Assembly: GCF_900109045.1 (NCBI RefSeq)
Contig: NZ_FNYL01000004.1
Coordinates: 418,055-482,054, forward strand
Source: Dyadobacter sp. SG02
GTDB taxonomy: Bacteria > Bacteroidota > Bacteroidia > Cytophagales > Spirosomataceae
DNA length: 64,000 nt
Reading direction: 5' to 3'
A program made the position numbers and the translations under genes. Position 1 is the first letter of the stretch. Every line of letters starts with the position of its first letter. This document shows, piece by piece, positions 52,160-61,636 of this stretch. Below the pieces are notes generated by a model. It had not been told where the DNA came from. It saw nothing but the letters and a program-made list of their open reading frames with translations, and did no database searches.

Positions 52160-52450
52160 ATGACCCCGGTATCAAAAAAATCCTCCATACTACTGGCCGA
52201 TGGTTGCCAGTCCATCAACCAGAAATTACTTCGACTGACCGATCGCGAATGGGACGTGCTGTCTTTCATGACCGATGGCCTTACCACCGCCGAAATAGCG
52301 ACATGCCTCGTTATTGAGCCTAAAAGCATTGAAAACTACAAGCGCAGGATCAGCAAAAAGCTGAACATAGGCGGCCGAAGCAACCTTATCCGATTTTGCA
52401 TTGTAAACCGGGATTACCTGCGAAAGCTTTACATCCTGGTTCATAAATAG
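52160..52450 (+). CDS. Small LuxR/GerE-type DNA-binding protein
   Basis: The ATG at 52160 gives 96 residues; a TTG at 52112 would add sixteen. Nearly all of it is a GerE helix-turn-helix: LTDREWDVLSFMTDGLTTAE, IATCLVIEPKSIENYKRRIS and KKLNIGGRSNLIRF. There is no receiver, autoinducer or membrane domain, so it is a stand-alone DNA binder. It is divergent from the secreted pair at 48486-51949 and upstream of the membrane gene at 52527, and is the most likely local regulator of either. Confidence 0.85.
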   Translation: MTPVSKKSSILLADGCQSINQKLLRLTDREWDVLSFMTDGLTTAEIATCLVIEPKSIENYKRRISKKLNIGGRSNLIRFCIVNRDYLRKLYILVHK

Positions 52451-52526
52451 AATTTGAATTAATATTCCACAAGCGCTATTGCCGGAAAATAATTCAAATA
52501 GGTCATACGCACATTATTTTATTTAA

Positions 52527-54014
52527 ATGCAAAATAAAACGCTTTATACGGTTTCGAATATATATTTATTAACTCCCAATATTATATACTATTTATATTG
52601 GACTAAACCGGAATTTGCAATCGCCGGAATCAGCTTGCTTTTTTATATACTATCTAAAATCATTTGGCAGGAAAATGAATTATGCAAAGTATTTATTCAT
52701 TTAAAAGACGCCTGCTTCGCGTTCATTGCAGCAGTGGTACTGACGATGGCATCGGGGATTACCGGTTTTGCTTTTCAAACCATGGACCATTGGTGCCACA
52801 ATGCGAAATTTCAGGAGCTGCTGCAAAACGACTGGCCGCTTCGCTTTCCTGTCGGCCGCCCGGTAATGGCCTATTATTTTGGCTATTACCTGGTTCCCGC
52901 AGCGTTTTTCAAGCTGACCGGCAGTATTTCAGCGGCCATAATCCTGATCTGGACCAGCCTGGGCATTACGCTCGGATTACTCTGGATTTACATCTCGTTG
53001 AACCGGAAATGGTGGGCCGTGTTCCTCGTGCTATGTGTAGGCGACTTTCCGAGGGTTTTTAAAGGCATCGCGGCACATTGGTCCGTTCAGCTGTACAGAT
53101 ACGAGGAGATTGGCGTCGAACATTGGTCGAACCTTGAAAACCTGTTTTGGGCACCGAACCAGTTTATTCCTTCGCTTATCCTGGGTGGAATGCTCTTCCA
53201 TGTAATCCGCTTCCGGCTGGATTATGCATGGCTTTGCTTTCCAACGGTGCTGGCGCTCTGGTGGGCCGTTTTTCCCGCATTCGTAATGGGTTTGATTACA
53301 GCCCTGTTGCTGGGTTTTCGGTGGATGCGGCGGCGTATTTCGTTTTGTGAATTTTTTGAAAGGGTTTTGCTACCGGTCATCGCGGCGGTCCCGGTGCTAC
53401 TATTGTTTCAATCGCATCCACACCCGCCGGAGCATGGGCCGATCTGGGAGTTCCGGAGCGATGCGGGCAATTTACTGCGCGAATACCTCGCCAATACGGT
53501 TACGGATGTGCTGCTGTTTGTGATTGTATTTTTGGCTGCCCGGCGGGCGGGACTCCCGGGAATTGCAACGGTGCCGTTTTTGCTGCTGATCTGCATTACA
53601 CTGCTTTTTCCACTCATCAGGGTCGGTAAGGTGAACGATATGCTGCTGCGTGGCATGATGCCGGTGCTGATCGTGATCGGCTGCTGTCTGCTGTACCCCT
53701 TTACGAGTCAGCCGCTACCCAAGGTATTTGCGGCTTTGCGGGCCAATATGACTTGTATGGCCATTGTGCTGGCGCTGGCACTTCCCGCAGTGGTAGGGCT
53801 GGGGCGGTTATCAAGGGCCGCGCGATTCAACCGCATTACTGCGCTGTGGGATACGGCAGATTTGAAGTTCGTTCCTATGCCTTATGACGCCTACCCAAGC
53901 CTGTACGAAACATTGCGAAAGCGGTGGTCGCAGCAGGAGGCGGAACAGTATCTCGGAAAACCTGACTCGTTTTACGAAAAATACATTGCCCCGCCTCCCG
54001 CGAAAAAACCTTGA
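52527..54014 (+). CDS. Multi-spanning membrane protein, unknown, GT-C-like
   Basis: The 495-residue protein has about ten predicted membrane helices with a loop after the first pairs (HNAKFQELLQNDWPLRFPVG) and a polar C-terminal tail without further motifs. The overall plan, an acidic or polar first periplasmic loop and many helices, recalls GT-C glycosyltransferases that use polyprenyl-phosphate sugars. I see no decisive DxD or DE signature, so the call is weak. It begins 76 bases after the LuxR-type gene and ends three bases before the convergent esterase gene. Confidence 0.6.
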   Translation: MQNKTLYTVSNIYLLTPNIIYYLYWTKPEFAIAGISLLFYILSKIIWQENELCKVFIHLKDACFAFIAAVVLTMASGITGFAFQTMDHWCHNAKFQELLQNDWPLRFPVGRPVMAYYFGYYLVPAAFFKLTGSISAAIILIWTSLGITLGLLWIYISLNRKWWAVFLVLCVGDFPRVFKGIAAHWSVQLYRYEEIGVEHWSNLENLFWAPNQFIPSLILGGMLFHVIRFRLDYAWLCFPTVLALWWAVFPAFVMGLITALLLGFRWMRRRISFCEFFERVLLPVIAAVPVLLLFQSHPHPPEHGPIWEFRSDAGNLLREYLANTVTDVLLFVIVFLAARRAGLPGIATVPFLLLICITLLFPLIRVGKVNDMLLRGMMPVLIVIGCCLLYPFTSQPLPKVFAALRANMTCMAIVLALALPAVVGLGRLSRAARFNRITALWDTADLKFVPMPYDAYPSLYETLRKRWSQQEAEQYLGKPDSFYEKYIAPPPAKKP

Positions 54015-54017
54015 TAG

Positions 54018-56057
54018 CTAGCGTTTGATAAACTGTTGTGCGGTCCGGACGCCGTCCTGGTTTTGGAAGTTCAAAAGATATGTGCCAGTAGGCCAGGTAG
54101 CTACATTTATCTCCTCGCCTTTGGATGCTTTTAATGCTTTCCGGTGCAGGATCTGTCCTTTCGCATTCAAAATCGCCATGGTACCGGTAGCCGCATTCTT
54201 GAACTCCACGCGCAACACGCGGTCGGTCGGGTTCGGGAACAGTTGCCAGAGCATGTTTTTGGCGCCGATCTCGTTGCCCAGGATCGGGCTCAGGTCAACA
54301 GTCACGGTCGAGTAGTTCGATTGCGAGATTTCGCTGAATGCCTGAATGCGGTAAGTATAAGTCGCATTGAGCTCGATGTCGCGGTCTTCGAAGGAGAGCG
54401 TCTGGCCGTCGAGCGTTTTCAATACCTCGTAAGGTGCAGAATCGGATATTTTGCGTTGCAATACGTAGCTGGTAGCGGTTTCCACGGCAGGCCAGGTCAG
54501 TATCACCGAGTTGTAGGTACGGTTGGCCGAGAGCGCAACATTTGGCAACAGCATACCAATGGCCACTTTATCGAACGAAAACGCGCCCAGACCACGCTTG
54601 TTCCGCAAATACGGACCGGTGTAAATGGCTATATTGAACGAAAAAGGTTCTGTCAAAGGCAGGTTCTCCGGGTAAAATGAAGGCAGGTAGCTAAGCTTTG
54701 TTGCCGTGGAAGCTTCTTTAAGCGTCAGCGTTACCTGGTTGCCCTGTGCTTTTCCAGCTGAGAATGCTGCCTTCTGTTCGTCGCCGTCGAGGTAAAAGAA
54801 ATTTTTAAGGCTCAAAACGAGCGGCTTACCGTCCTGCCCCGTCACGGTCGAGTCGGCGGGCCATTTCAACTCCTGGCCCTCGTCGAAAATCAGCGCGATT
54901 TCCTTTTTCTCGGCATTGGTATAAAATGCTTTTTTAATGTCCGGGCTCCTCACATTGTCCGAGTCCTTAGAGCCGTAAATGCGGGGCGCCAAAAAGTGGT
55001 ACATCCGGCGACCAAACTCCTCATAGCCAGGCCGATGATAATGCACACCATCATATTCGGGCGTTCCGATGGCCGCAAAGTGATCTGTTTTAGGATAAAT
55101 GTATTTTGTCCTCCTCAGAAAATCGCGTATCGAGCCCCCCACCGGGTTGGGTATGTTATTTCTTAATATAATGAGGTTCGCCTGGACAACCACATACTGC
55201 TCGACTTCGGGAAAATCATGGACCCAATTCTTATAGAGCTTGTCATACTCCTCGGCGTAGTTACCGATATTTTCAAATGCTTCCTGTTCGCCATGCATCC
55301 ACACAAACGCCCTGATACGGGCTGGATTTGCTACGCGTACCCGTTTGACCAACCCACCGTAAATGGAAAAGCTCGTAGAATCCCTGGGGTCCCTGTTTAG
55401 AAAGTCACTCAATTTTGCTCCCGGGAGCGAACCGTTGATCACGCAGGTCGGAATGCTGTCGCGCTCCAAAATCTCCTTTTGCATTTCAAGGCCCCACGCG
55501 CCCACGTACGTCCACGACCACGCGGCGACGGTCCAGAGCGTGTCCCCGGGCGTTGTTGCGGGTATGTTATCGGGTGTGCGGGCAATGGTGCGCGCATATT
55601 TGCTCGACCAGGCCCCGAAAACGGTAGCAGCCGCATTGGACTGGCCGCTGATCACGTAGAAGTCCCCCGCCACTATCTGGTTACGGCGCACGATCAGTAC
55701 GGAGTCGGTCTCGTGGCAGGCATACACTTCAAATGAGTAATCGGCCATTTCCGCCTTGATTTTGGGCGTCATCGAGAATTTACCGGTCGTGCTACTGCCG
55801 TAATTGATGGCCGATTTCTGGTAAGCGGTCCGCACATTGTTCCGGAACGTCACTACGGACATATGGTCCCAGCCAGCCAGCTCTATCATGCCGGAAATAG
55901 GCACATCTGCCAGATTATCATCGGCCCGCGCATACAGCTGCATTTCACGTGGCAGCTTGTCGAAAACCACCGAGAAAAACCGCTGGGCACTGGCAGCGCC
56001 TGTGATGCAGCAAAAAAGGAAGGAAAGCAGGAAAAGTTTTGAGTGTGTAAAGTTCAT
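54018..56057 (-). CDS. SASA-family (sialate O-acetylesterase-like) esterase with T9SS type A tail
   Basis: The 679-residue product has a signal peptide (ending about GAASAQ, residue 25) and an SGNH/SASA hydrolase domain. The serine block is GDFYVISGQSNAAATVFG, the WMHGEQEA block follows, and DGVHYHRPGYEEFG holds the Asp-His pair. A fibronectin-like domain and a type A sorting domain follow (LFPNPTDRVLRVEF, WPTGTYLLNF, final QFIKR). It would remove O-acetyl groups from a glycan at the cell surface after export by T9SS; sialic acid is only one possible target. It is convergent with 52527-54014. Confidence 0.88.
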   Translation of the reverse strand: MNFTHSKLFLLSFLFCCITGAASAQRFFSVVFDKLPREMQLYARADDNLADVPISGMIELAGWDHMSVVTFRNNVRTAYQKSAINYGSSTTGKFSMTPKIKAEMADYSFEVYACHETDSVLIVRRNQIVAGDFYVISGQSNAAATVFGAWSSKYARTIARTPDNIPATTPGDTLWTVAAWSWTYVGAWGLEMQKEILERDSIPTCVINGSLPGAKLSDFLNRDPRDSTSFSIYGGLVKRVRVANPARIRAFVWMHGEQEAFENIGNYAEEYDKLYKNWVHDFPEVEQYVVVQANLIILRNNIPNPVGGSIRDFLRRTKYIYPKTDHFAAIGTPEYDGVHYHRPGYEEFGRRMYHFLAPRIYGSKDSDNVRSPDIKKAFYTNAEKKEIALIFDEGQELKWPADSTVTGQDGKPLVLSLKNFFYLDGDEQKAAFSAGKAQGNQVTLTLKEASTATKLSYLPSFYPENLPLTEPFSFNIAIYTGPYLRNKRGLGAFSFDKVAIGMLLPNVALSANRTYNSVILTWPAVETATSYVLQRKISDSAPYEVLKTLDGQTLSFEDRDIELNATYTYRIQAFSEISQSNYSTVTVDLSPILGNEIGAKNMLWQLFPNPTDRVLRVEFKNAATGTMAILNAKGQILHRKALKASKGEEINVATWPTGTYLLNFQNQDGVRTAQQFIKR

Positions 56058-56152
56058 TTCATTAAAATGCTGTTTTTGATGGCTATTGAATGCCCGTCGG
56101 ACTGGCCGCTGGCGGACAAATGGGAGATCGACGCCCGGTTATAAATATATCT

Positions 56153-57385
56153 TTAATATTTTACATTTAATGCCTCCGGCTTGTTTGCGGTGCGCGTTTC
56201 GGACGGCAGCCAATGCTCGTCGTACATGGCCAGGAACCACAAAACCATGATCATCGGCAGAGAGTATTTATCCCACGACAACTGCGCCTTACCGAGCAAC
56301 AGGATATTCAGCAAAAAAACCCAGGTAGCGAGATTGAAACGGGGAGATACGAAACGGGTGAGCGTGACGAGCATCAAAACCCCGAAAACCAGTTGTTTCA
56401 GCAATCCGCTGACACCGATTTTCATCAATAATTCATCCACATAACCCAGGTATGGCCAGGTGAAATAAGGATTATAGGCCTGCCTGGCAGGAAAAAAGGC
56501 GATAATCGCCGCGATGACCACCAGGAAACCGGCGAACATGACCGGATGCTTGCGCGGATATCCAAGAAAATGCGAAAAACGGCGGGTTACCAGCGTCTCG
56601 GGAACGATATAATAGACAGCTACCACCGCCGAGGCGTACATTAAATAGCCGAAGTTATAATTCACCAGCTTGTCCGAATCATAATGCTGATCGGCCATAA
56701 CCGATGCCGGGGCGGGCCCGTGCCAGATTACCACCCACGGAACGATAACCAGCACCGCCAGTGCGTACCAGATCCAAGCGGGATCAGAGAATACGCTTTT
56801 TACCAAAGTCACCGGATTAGCGCTCCATTGTATGTTTTTAAACACTTCATAAGCCAGGATCGCCGCAGGGAATGCGAGCATATATTGTCGACAGCAGACC
56901 GCCGCAGCCAGCGACAGGAAGCCCACCCAATGCCATTTCCGTAAATAGGCGATCACACCGCCGAGCGTAAACACCATCGCGAAAATGTCGGTGTAATAGT
57001 AGACGCTGACGAGGTAATAATTGGGGAAAATCAGTAACCCGCCGAGGCAAAGCCAGAAACGCTTTGTGCGTTCGGGACTGTACCAAACGAAAAGCATCAG
57101 CAATGCGAAACTTGTAAATGCGGTAAGGAGGCGAAGGTTCTGAATATCTTCTCCGAAAACCCGCAACACCCACCCCCCGAGAATGAACGGGATCGGCGTA
57201 TTAAGCTCATTATAGGTTTGGAGCAAATGCAAAGAGGGAATCGGTTCGGTGCTGAAAAGGACCGCCGTAGGCAGGTAATGGTGCTCGTCCTGATAGGGCT
57301 CGACGGTAAACCGATCTTTCAGGAAGAAAACAATGATAAATATTGCGAGCAGGGCAAATGTGGTATATAACTTTTTGCGGTGCAT
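56153..57385 (-). CDS. GT-C-like polytopic glycosyltransferase candidate
   Basis: The 410-residue protein has about ten membrane helices. The first periplasmic loop carries EPYQDEHHYLPTAVLFS, an acidic and histidine motif placed like the catalytic DE/DEH of ALG10-like and other GT-C enzymes, followed by YNELNTPIPFILGGWVLR. GT-C enzymes add sugars from polyprenyl-phosphate donors to acceptors on the outer side of the membrane. It starts seven bases after the end of murB on the same strand, so it may be read from the murB transcript. The exact family is uncertain. Confidence 0.68.
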   Translation of the reverse strand: MHRKKLYTTFALLAIFIIVFFLKDRFTVEPYQDEHHYLPTAVLFSTEPIPSLHLLQTYNELNTPIPFILGGWVLRVFGEDIQNLRLLTAFTSFALLMLFVWYSPERTKRFWLCLGGLLIFPNYYLVSVYYYTDIFAMVFTLGGVIAYLRKWHWVGFLSLAAAVCCRQYMLAFPAAILAYEVFKNIQWSANPVTLVKSVFSDPAWIWYALAVLVIVPWVVIWHGPAPASVMADQHYDSDKLVNYNFGYLMYASAVVAVYYIVPETLVTRRFSHFLGYPRKHPVMFAGFLVVIAAIIAFFPARQAYNPYFTWPYLGYVDELLMKIGVSGLLKQLVFGVLMLVTLTRFVSPRFNLATWVFLLNILLLGKAQLSWDKYSLPMIMVLWFLAMYDEHWLPSETRTANKPEALNVKY

Positions 57386-57391
57386 AGGATA

Positions 57392-58408
57392 CTATATAAA
57401 ATTAACTTCTGCGTTGAGCCGGATACCGAACTTCGCCGCCACCGATTCCTGGATTTTTTCTGATAATGCCTTGATCTCAGCCCCTGTACCACCCCCATAA
57501 TTGACCAATACCAACGCCTGGCGCGCGTGGACCCCTATTTCGCCTTCGCGGTAACCCTTCCATCCGGCCCGTTCGATCAGCCATCCGGCCGGTACTTTCA
57601 CCGTTCCAGCGTCCACAGGATAACCGGGCACTTCCGGAAAGGTTTCCCGTAGCTGCGTAAACTGAGCAACCGGTATTTCAGGGTTTTTGAAAAAACTTCC
57701 CGCATTACCGATTTCCGCAGGGTCGGGCAACTTGCTGCGGCGGATCTGCATAATGGCCTGGCTAATGTCGCGGATGGTCGGGTTTTCGGCGCCCATTTCC
57801 TGCAATGTTTTCTGCACATCGCCGTAGGCTGCATTCAAAACAGGTTTTTTGCTGAGCCTGAAAGTGGCACCTGTGATCACATATTTGTGCTTCAATGCTT
57901 TCTTGAATACACTTTCACGATAGCCAAATTCACATTCCGCATTGCTGAAAACACGTTTCTCACCCTTTTCAATATCAACACCCGCCACCGATTCGATCAC
58001 ACTTTTGATCTCGACGCCGTAAGCCCCGATATTCTGCATGGGCGCTGCGCCTACCGTGCCGGGAATGAGCGATAGGTTTTCCACACCACCATAGCCATTA
58101 TCCACACAATACATGACGAAATCGTGCCAAACCTCGCCCGCGCCCACTTCGAGCACGACCGTTTCCTCATTTTCTTCTATGATTGTAATGCCCTTGATCC
58201 CGGGGTGAATCACGAGGGCGTCGATGTTCTTCGTGAGCAAAATATTGCTTCCCCCGCCAAGGATGAATTTCGGCGTTTCCTTCCACTCAGGATCACGTAA
58301 AACGGCCGTTAGCTCATCGACAGAGCGCACATTTATAAAATATCTGGCATCGGCATCGAGCCCGAATGTATTGAGATGACGAAGCGAAACGTTGGACTGT
58401 ACTAGCAT
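57392..58408 (-). CDS. murB: UDP-N-acetylenolpyruvoylglucosamine reductase
   Basis: The 338-residue flavoenzyme makes UDP-N-acetylmuramate for peptidoglycan. It has the FAD-binding LGGGSNILLTKN, the VENLSLIPGTVGAAPMQNIG stretch, and the catalytic serine in GNAGSFFKNPEI. Length and the extra loop with YGVEIKSVIESV match the type I MurB of Proteobacteria and Bacteroidota. The GT-C-like gene follows with a seven-base gap. Confidence 0.95.
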   Translation of the reverse strand: MLVQSNVSLRHLNTFGLDADARYFINVRSVDELTAVLRDPEWKETPKFILGGGSNILLTKNIDALVIHPGIKGITIIEENEETVVLEVGAGEVWHDFVMYCVDNGYGGVENLSLIPGTVGAAPMQNIGAYGVEIKSVIESVAGVDIEKGEKRVFSNAECEFGYRESVFKKALKHKYVITGATFRLSKKPVLNAAYGDVQKTLQEMGAENPTIRDISQAIMQIRRSKLPDPAEIGNAGSFFKNPEIPVAQFTQLRETFPEVPGYPVDAGTVKVPAGWLIERAGWKGYREGEIGVHARQALVLVNYGGGTGAEIKALSEKIQESVAAKFGIRLNAEVNFI

Positions 58409-58485
58409 TGAAATCGGGAATAAACCGGGTAAAGTTAGGTATTACATTCAAAATTAAGTGGTATGGTGATTCATCCAATTTTGAT

Positions 58486-58493
58486 TAAGTTTG
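58486..58493 (+). promoter_or_regulatory. -7 element that decides the start of the SPOR-like lipoprotein gene
   Basis: TAAGTTTG matches TAnnTTTG. It lies inside the longest open frame (which begins at 58463), so transcription from about 58500 would leave only the ATGs at 58508 and 58520 as starts. The second gives a proper lipoprotein signal peptide. Confidence 0.55.
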
Positions 58494-58519
58494 TGGGCTC
58501 AGTTACAATGGTTCAGGAT

Positions 58520-59086
58520 ATGACGCTAAAAAAGAAATTTTTATGGGCTCTGCATCTTGGTATCATTCTGATTTCGGGTTGTGCCAAAAAGTCGGTCGTG
58601 AGCTCCGGTTCCGAGTACAGGGAAGATCTCTCGGCGGTCCGGCCGCGCTACGAATATGTGGAACCCGCCCTCGTAACCCGTCCGGAGCCGACGACACCCG
58701 CAAAGAACAGCAATGTTCCGAAAGCCGATGTGGATAAGCCGTTGTACGTCAACAGGAAACTGGAATCGGTGCTGGATACGCTGGCGAAGCAGAACAAATC
58801 TATCCGCTACATCAACGGTTTCAGGATCCAGATTTATGTAGGAAATGTGAGGCAGGAAGCGGATGGTGCGAAGTCCTATGTTTACCAGGCCTTTCCGGAT
58901 TTGAACCCTTACGTTTCGTACACCCAGCCGACCTACCGCGTGAAGGTGGGCGATTTTATGTACCGAAGCGACGCAGAGCAATACCTTGATCTGATCCGTG
59001 AACAATATGCTTCCGCCGTGATCCTCGCGGACAGGGTGGATATCAAGCGGAGCCTGTTGGTCAGCCCGGCTTCCGACCACAATTAA
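58520..59086 (+). CDS. SPOR-like domain lipoprotein
   Basis: From the ATG at 58520 the product is 188 residues: a lipoprotein signal peptide (MTLKKKFLWALHLGIILISG, then the lipobox cysteine in ISGCAKK), a proline-rich linker and a C-terminal SPOR-like domain. The domain includes SIRYINGFRIQIYVGNVRQE, QPTYRVKVGDFMYRSDAEQY and VILADRVDIKRS. SPOR domains bind denuded peptidoglycan glycan strands, often at division sites. The gene lies upstream of gmd after 54 bases. Confidence 0.82.
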   Translation: MTLKKKFLWALHLGIILISGCAKKSVVSSGSEYREDLSAVRPRYEYVEPALVTRPEPTTPAKNSNVPKADVDKPLYVNRKLESVLDTLAKQNKSIRYINGFRIQIYVGNVRQEADGAKSYVYQAFPDLNPYVSYTQPTYRVKVGDFMYRSDAEQYLDLIREQYASAVILADRVDIKRSLLVSPASDHN

Positions 59087-59140
59087 TGTAATCACTTATT
59101 AACCGGATAATTTTATCCACATATACATACTACCAACAGA

Positions 59141-60253
59141 ATGAAGAAAGCGCTTATTACAGGAATCACCGGCCAGGATGGTGCCTATTTGGCCGAGCTC
59201 CTTTTGAGCAAGGGATATGAAGTGCATGGTATCAAACGCCGCAGTTCGTTGTTCAATACCCAGCGGATCGACCATATTTACGAAGACCCGCACGAGAAAA
59301 ACGTGCGCTTTCACCTTCATTACGGCGACCTGAGCGATTCTACGAATATTATCCGCATCATCCAGGAAGTTCAGCCGGATGAAATATACAACCTGGGGGC
59401 GATGTCGCACGTGCAGGTGAGTTTCGAAGAACCTGAATACACGGCCAACGTCGACGGTATCGGAACACTCCGTATCCTTGAAGCGGTGCGTTTGCTGGGA
59501 TTAACCCAAAAAACGAAGATTTACCAGGCATCTACTTCGGAATTGTACGGTTTGGTACAGGAAGTACCGCAGTCGGAGCGCACGCCGTTCTACCCGCGTT
59601 CACCTTATGCGGTCGCGAAACTTTACGGTTACTGGATCACAGTCAACTACCGCGAAGCATATAATATGTTCGCAGTGAATGGTATTCTTTTCAACCACGA
59701 GTCGCCATTGCGTGGCGAAACTTTCGTAACGCGCAAGATCACCCGCGCGGTAGCACGTATCGCATTGGGCTTGCAGGATAAAGTGTACCTCGGTAACCTC
59801 GACGCGCAACGCGACTGGGGCCATGCCAAAGACTTCGTAGAAGCGATGTGGCTCATCCTGCAACAGGAAACGCCCGAGGATTTCGTGATCGCGACCGGTG
59901 TTACCACGCGCATCCGCGAATTTGTGAGAATGGCATTTGCGGAAGTAGGCATTGAAGTCGAATTCAGTGGAGAAGGAGCAGAAGAGATCGCGAAAGTGGT
60001 AAAATGCAATAATCCGGAATTCCAGATCGAGATCGGCAAGGAAGTTGTAGCGGTTGACCCACGTTATTTCCGTCCGACCGAGGTGGAATTGCTGATCGGC
60101 GATCCTACGAAATCTATGGAGAAATTGGGCTGGAAACCGAAATACGACCTGAAAGCGCTGGTAAACGACATGGTTGCCGCCGACGTTCAGTTGTTCCGCA
60201 AGGACCGTTTGCTGGAAAGCAGCGGCCACCGCGTTCCCAACTATTACGAATAA
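59141..60253 (+). CDS. gmd: GDP-mannose 4,6-dehydratase
   Basis: The 370-residue SDR-type enzyme converts GDP-mannose to GDP-4-keto-6-deoxymannose, the route to GDP-fucose and related deoxysugars. It has the NADP fold [19 protein letters not shown], the family's [16 protein letters not shown], the STSELYG block and the catalytic [15 protein letters not shown] (Tyr-x3-Lys). Length fits the family. The fucose synthase gene (fcl/wcaG) that usually follows gmd is absent; a strong bidirectional terminator follows at once. Confidence 0.95.
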   Translation: MKKALITGITGQDGAYLAELLLSKGYEVHGIKRRSSLFNTQRIDHIYEDPHEKNVRFHLHYGDLSDSTNIIRIIQEVQPDEIYNLGAMSHVQVSFEEPEYTANVDGIGTLRILEAVRLLGLTQKTKIYQASTSELYGLVQEVPQSERTPFYPRSPYAVAKLYGYWITVNYREAYNMFAVNGILFNHESPLRGETFVTRKITRAVARIALGLQDKVYLGNLDAQRDWGHAKDFVEAMWLILQQETPEDFVIATGVTTRIREFVRMAFAEVGIEVEFSGEGAEEIAKVVKCNNPEFQIEIGKEVVAVDPRYFRPTEVELLIGDPTKSMEKLGWKPKYDLKALVNDMVAADVQLFRKDRLLESSGHRVPNYYE

Positions 60254-60262
60254 GATTAGTGC

Positions 60263-60307
60263 AAAAAAGAAAACCCCGCAGAGCCATTCTACGGGGTTTT
60301 CTTTTTT
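60263..60307. terminator. Bidirectional terminator between gmd and the thioredoxin-like gene
   Basis: AAAAAAGAAAACCCCG and CGGGGTTTTCTTTTTT pair perfectly over sixteen bases around a thirteen-base loop. A and T runs are on both flanks, so it can stop transcription from both convergent genes. Confidence 0.9.
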
Positions 60308-60318
60308 ATACTAATAAT

Positions 60319-60774
60319 TTAGATAGCAGGTCCTTTTTGCACGGATTTGGCTGCTTTGATGAGATCCTGAGGTTGCTGGTAACCCAGCAATTGCTTCACC
60401 ACCTTGCCTTTTCCATTGATGAAAAACAATGTCGGATACCCTTCGATAGGATACTTTTTCACGAGTGAGGGGCCTTCTCCACTTTCCATATCGATCTTCA
60501 CATTGATAAAATTCCCGTTGAAAGTCGCGGCTACGTCCTCACGCGTAAAGACATTCTTTTGCAGCAGCTTGCATGGCCCGCACCAGGTGGTGTAAGCGTC
60601 GAGAAAGATCAGTTTGTTCTCTTTTTTGGCTTTTTTAAGGAGTGAAGCCCATGAGCCTTCAATGAACTGGATGCCCTTCTCGGCCGCTTTTTTATCTCCT
60701 TCCCCGGCTACTGCCACGGACATGGCCAGCATCAATGCCACGATCGCGAACCCGAGATTTTTAAGATTTTTCAT
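60319..60774 (-). CDS. Exported thioredoxin-like protein
   Basis: The 151-residue product has an N-terminal signal peptide (cleavage near AVAGEG, residue 24) and a thioredoxin fold with the classical WCGPC active site at 64-68, the cis-proline in IEGYPTLFFING and a C-terminal helix. It would act in the periplasm as a disulfide reductase or folding factor. It shares a bidirectional terminator with gmd and has no operon partners. Confidence 0.9.
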   Translation of the reverse strand: MKNLKNLGFAIVALMLAMSVAVAGEGDKKAAEKGIQFIEGSWASLLKKAKKENKLIFLDAYTTWCGPCKLLQKNVFTREDVAATFNGNFINVKIDMESGEGPSLVKKYPIEGYPTLFFINGKGKVVKQLLGYQQPQDLIKAAKSVQKGPAI

Positions 60775-60928
60775 TTGATTAAATATGATTTTTGATTTGA
60801 GTATTCCATAACGAAAATACGCCTTTGTTTTATTTTACACAATGATGGACAGCCGCGCTATCTCGCACCTTTTGCGGATAAGAAGCTCAAAAAGGGTAAC
60901 TTCGCAACTTCATTAACACCAGAATACC

Positions 60929-61537
60929 ATGAAAGTTCAGGAAGCTAAATATGTGATGAGCAATACGGACTACGAAAAATGTCCGGAGCCCATCCTTCCC
61001 GAATATGCATTTATCGGACGTTCCAATGTGGGTAAATCGTCATTGATCAACATGCTGACGAACAAAAAGGCATTGGCCAAAACCTCGCAGCAACCGGGAA
61101 AAACACAGATGATCAACCATTTTATCATCGACGATGTCTGGTACCTCGTCGATTTGCCCGGTTATGGTTATGCCAAAGTGAGCAAGGTGGAGCGCGACAA
61201 GTGGGAAAAAATGATCCACGATTATCTGCATTACCGCGAAAATCTGATTTGTACATTTGTGCTGGTGGACGTCCGCCACAGCGCCATGGCCGTAGACCTC
61301 GAATTTATGGCCGCATTAGGCGAAGCAGGCATTCCTTTTGAAATTATATTCACCAAAGCAGATAAACTCAAACCCGGCCAGGTAGCCGCCCAGGTGGAAG
61401 CTTACAAACGTAAAATGGGAGAAATGTGGGAAGAAGTGCCTGAAATGTACGTTACATCGGCCGAGAAAAACGAGGGTCGCGAGCCTGTATTGGCCGCAAT
61501 AGAAACTTATAATCAGTCGTTTGTGAAGACAAAATAG
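60929..61537 (+). CDS. engB: Ribosome biogenesis GTPase YsxC/EngB
   Basis: The 202-residue protein has the G motifs in order: GRSNVGKSSLINMLTNKKAL (G1), the TSQQPGKTQMIN stretch with the G2 threonine, DLPGYGYAKV (G3), FTKADKL (G4) and VTSAEKNEG (G5). EngB takes part in assembly of the large ribosomal subunit. It has its normal length and is followed 99 bases later by the DUF5606 gene. Confidence 0.96.
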   Translation: MKVQEAKYVMSNTDYEKCPEPILPEYAFIGRSNVGKSSLINMLTNKKALAKTSQQPGKTQMINHFIIDDVWYLVDLPGYGYAKVSKVERDKWEKMIHDYLHYRENLICTFVLVDVRHSAMAVDLEFMAALGEAGIPFEIIFTKADKLKPGQVAAQVEAYKRKMGEMWEEVPEMYVTSAEKNEGREPVLAAIETYNQSFVKTK

Positions 61538-61636
61538 CATATCGGTTGTTTCCCGGACAATCTTTCCGTTATTTTGCGCAAAAATTCAATTGCCGCATCC
61601 AACATTAAAATCAAGATATAACCATAGTAAGAAAGG

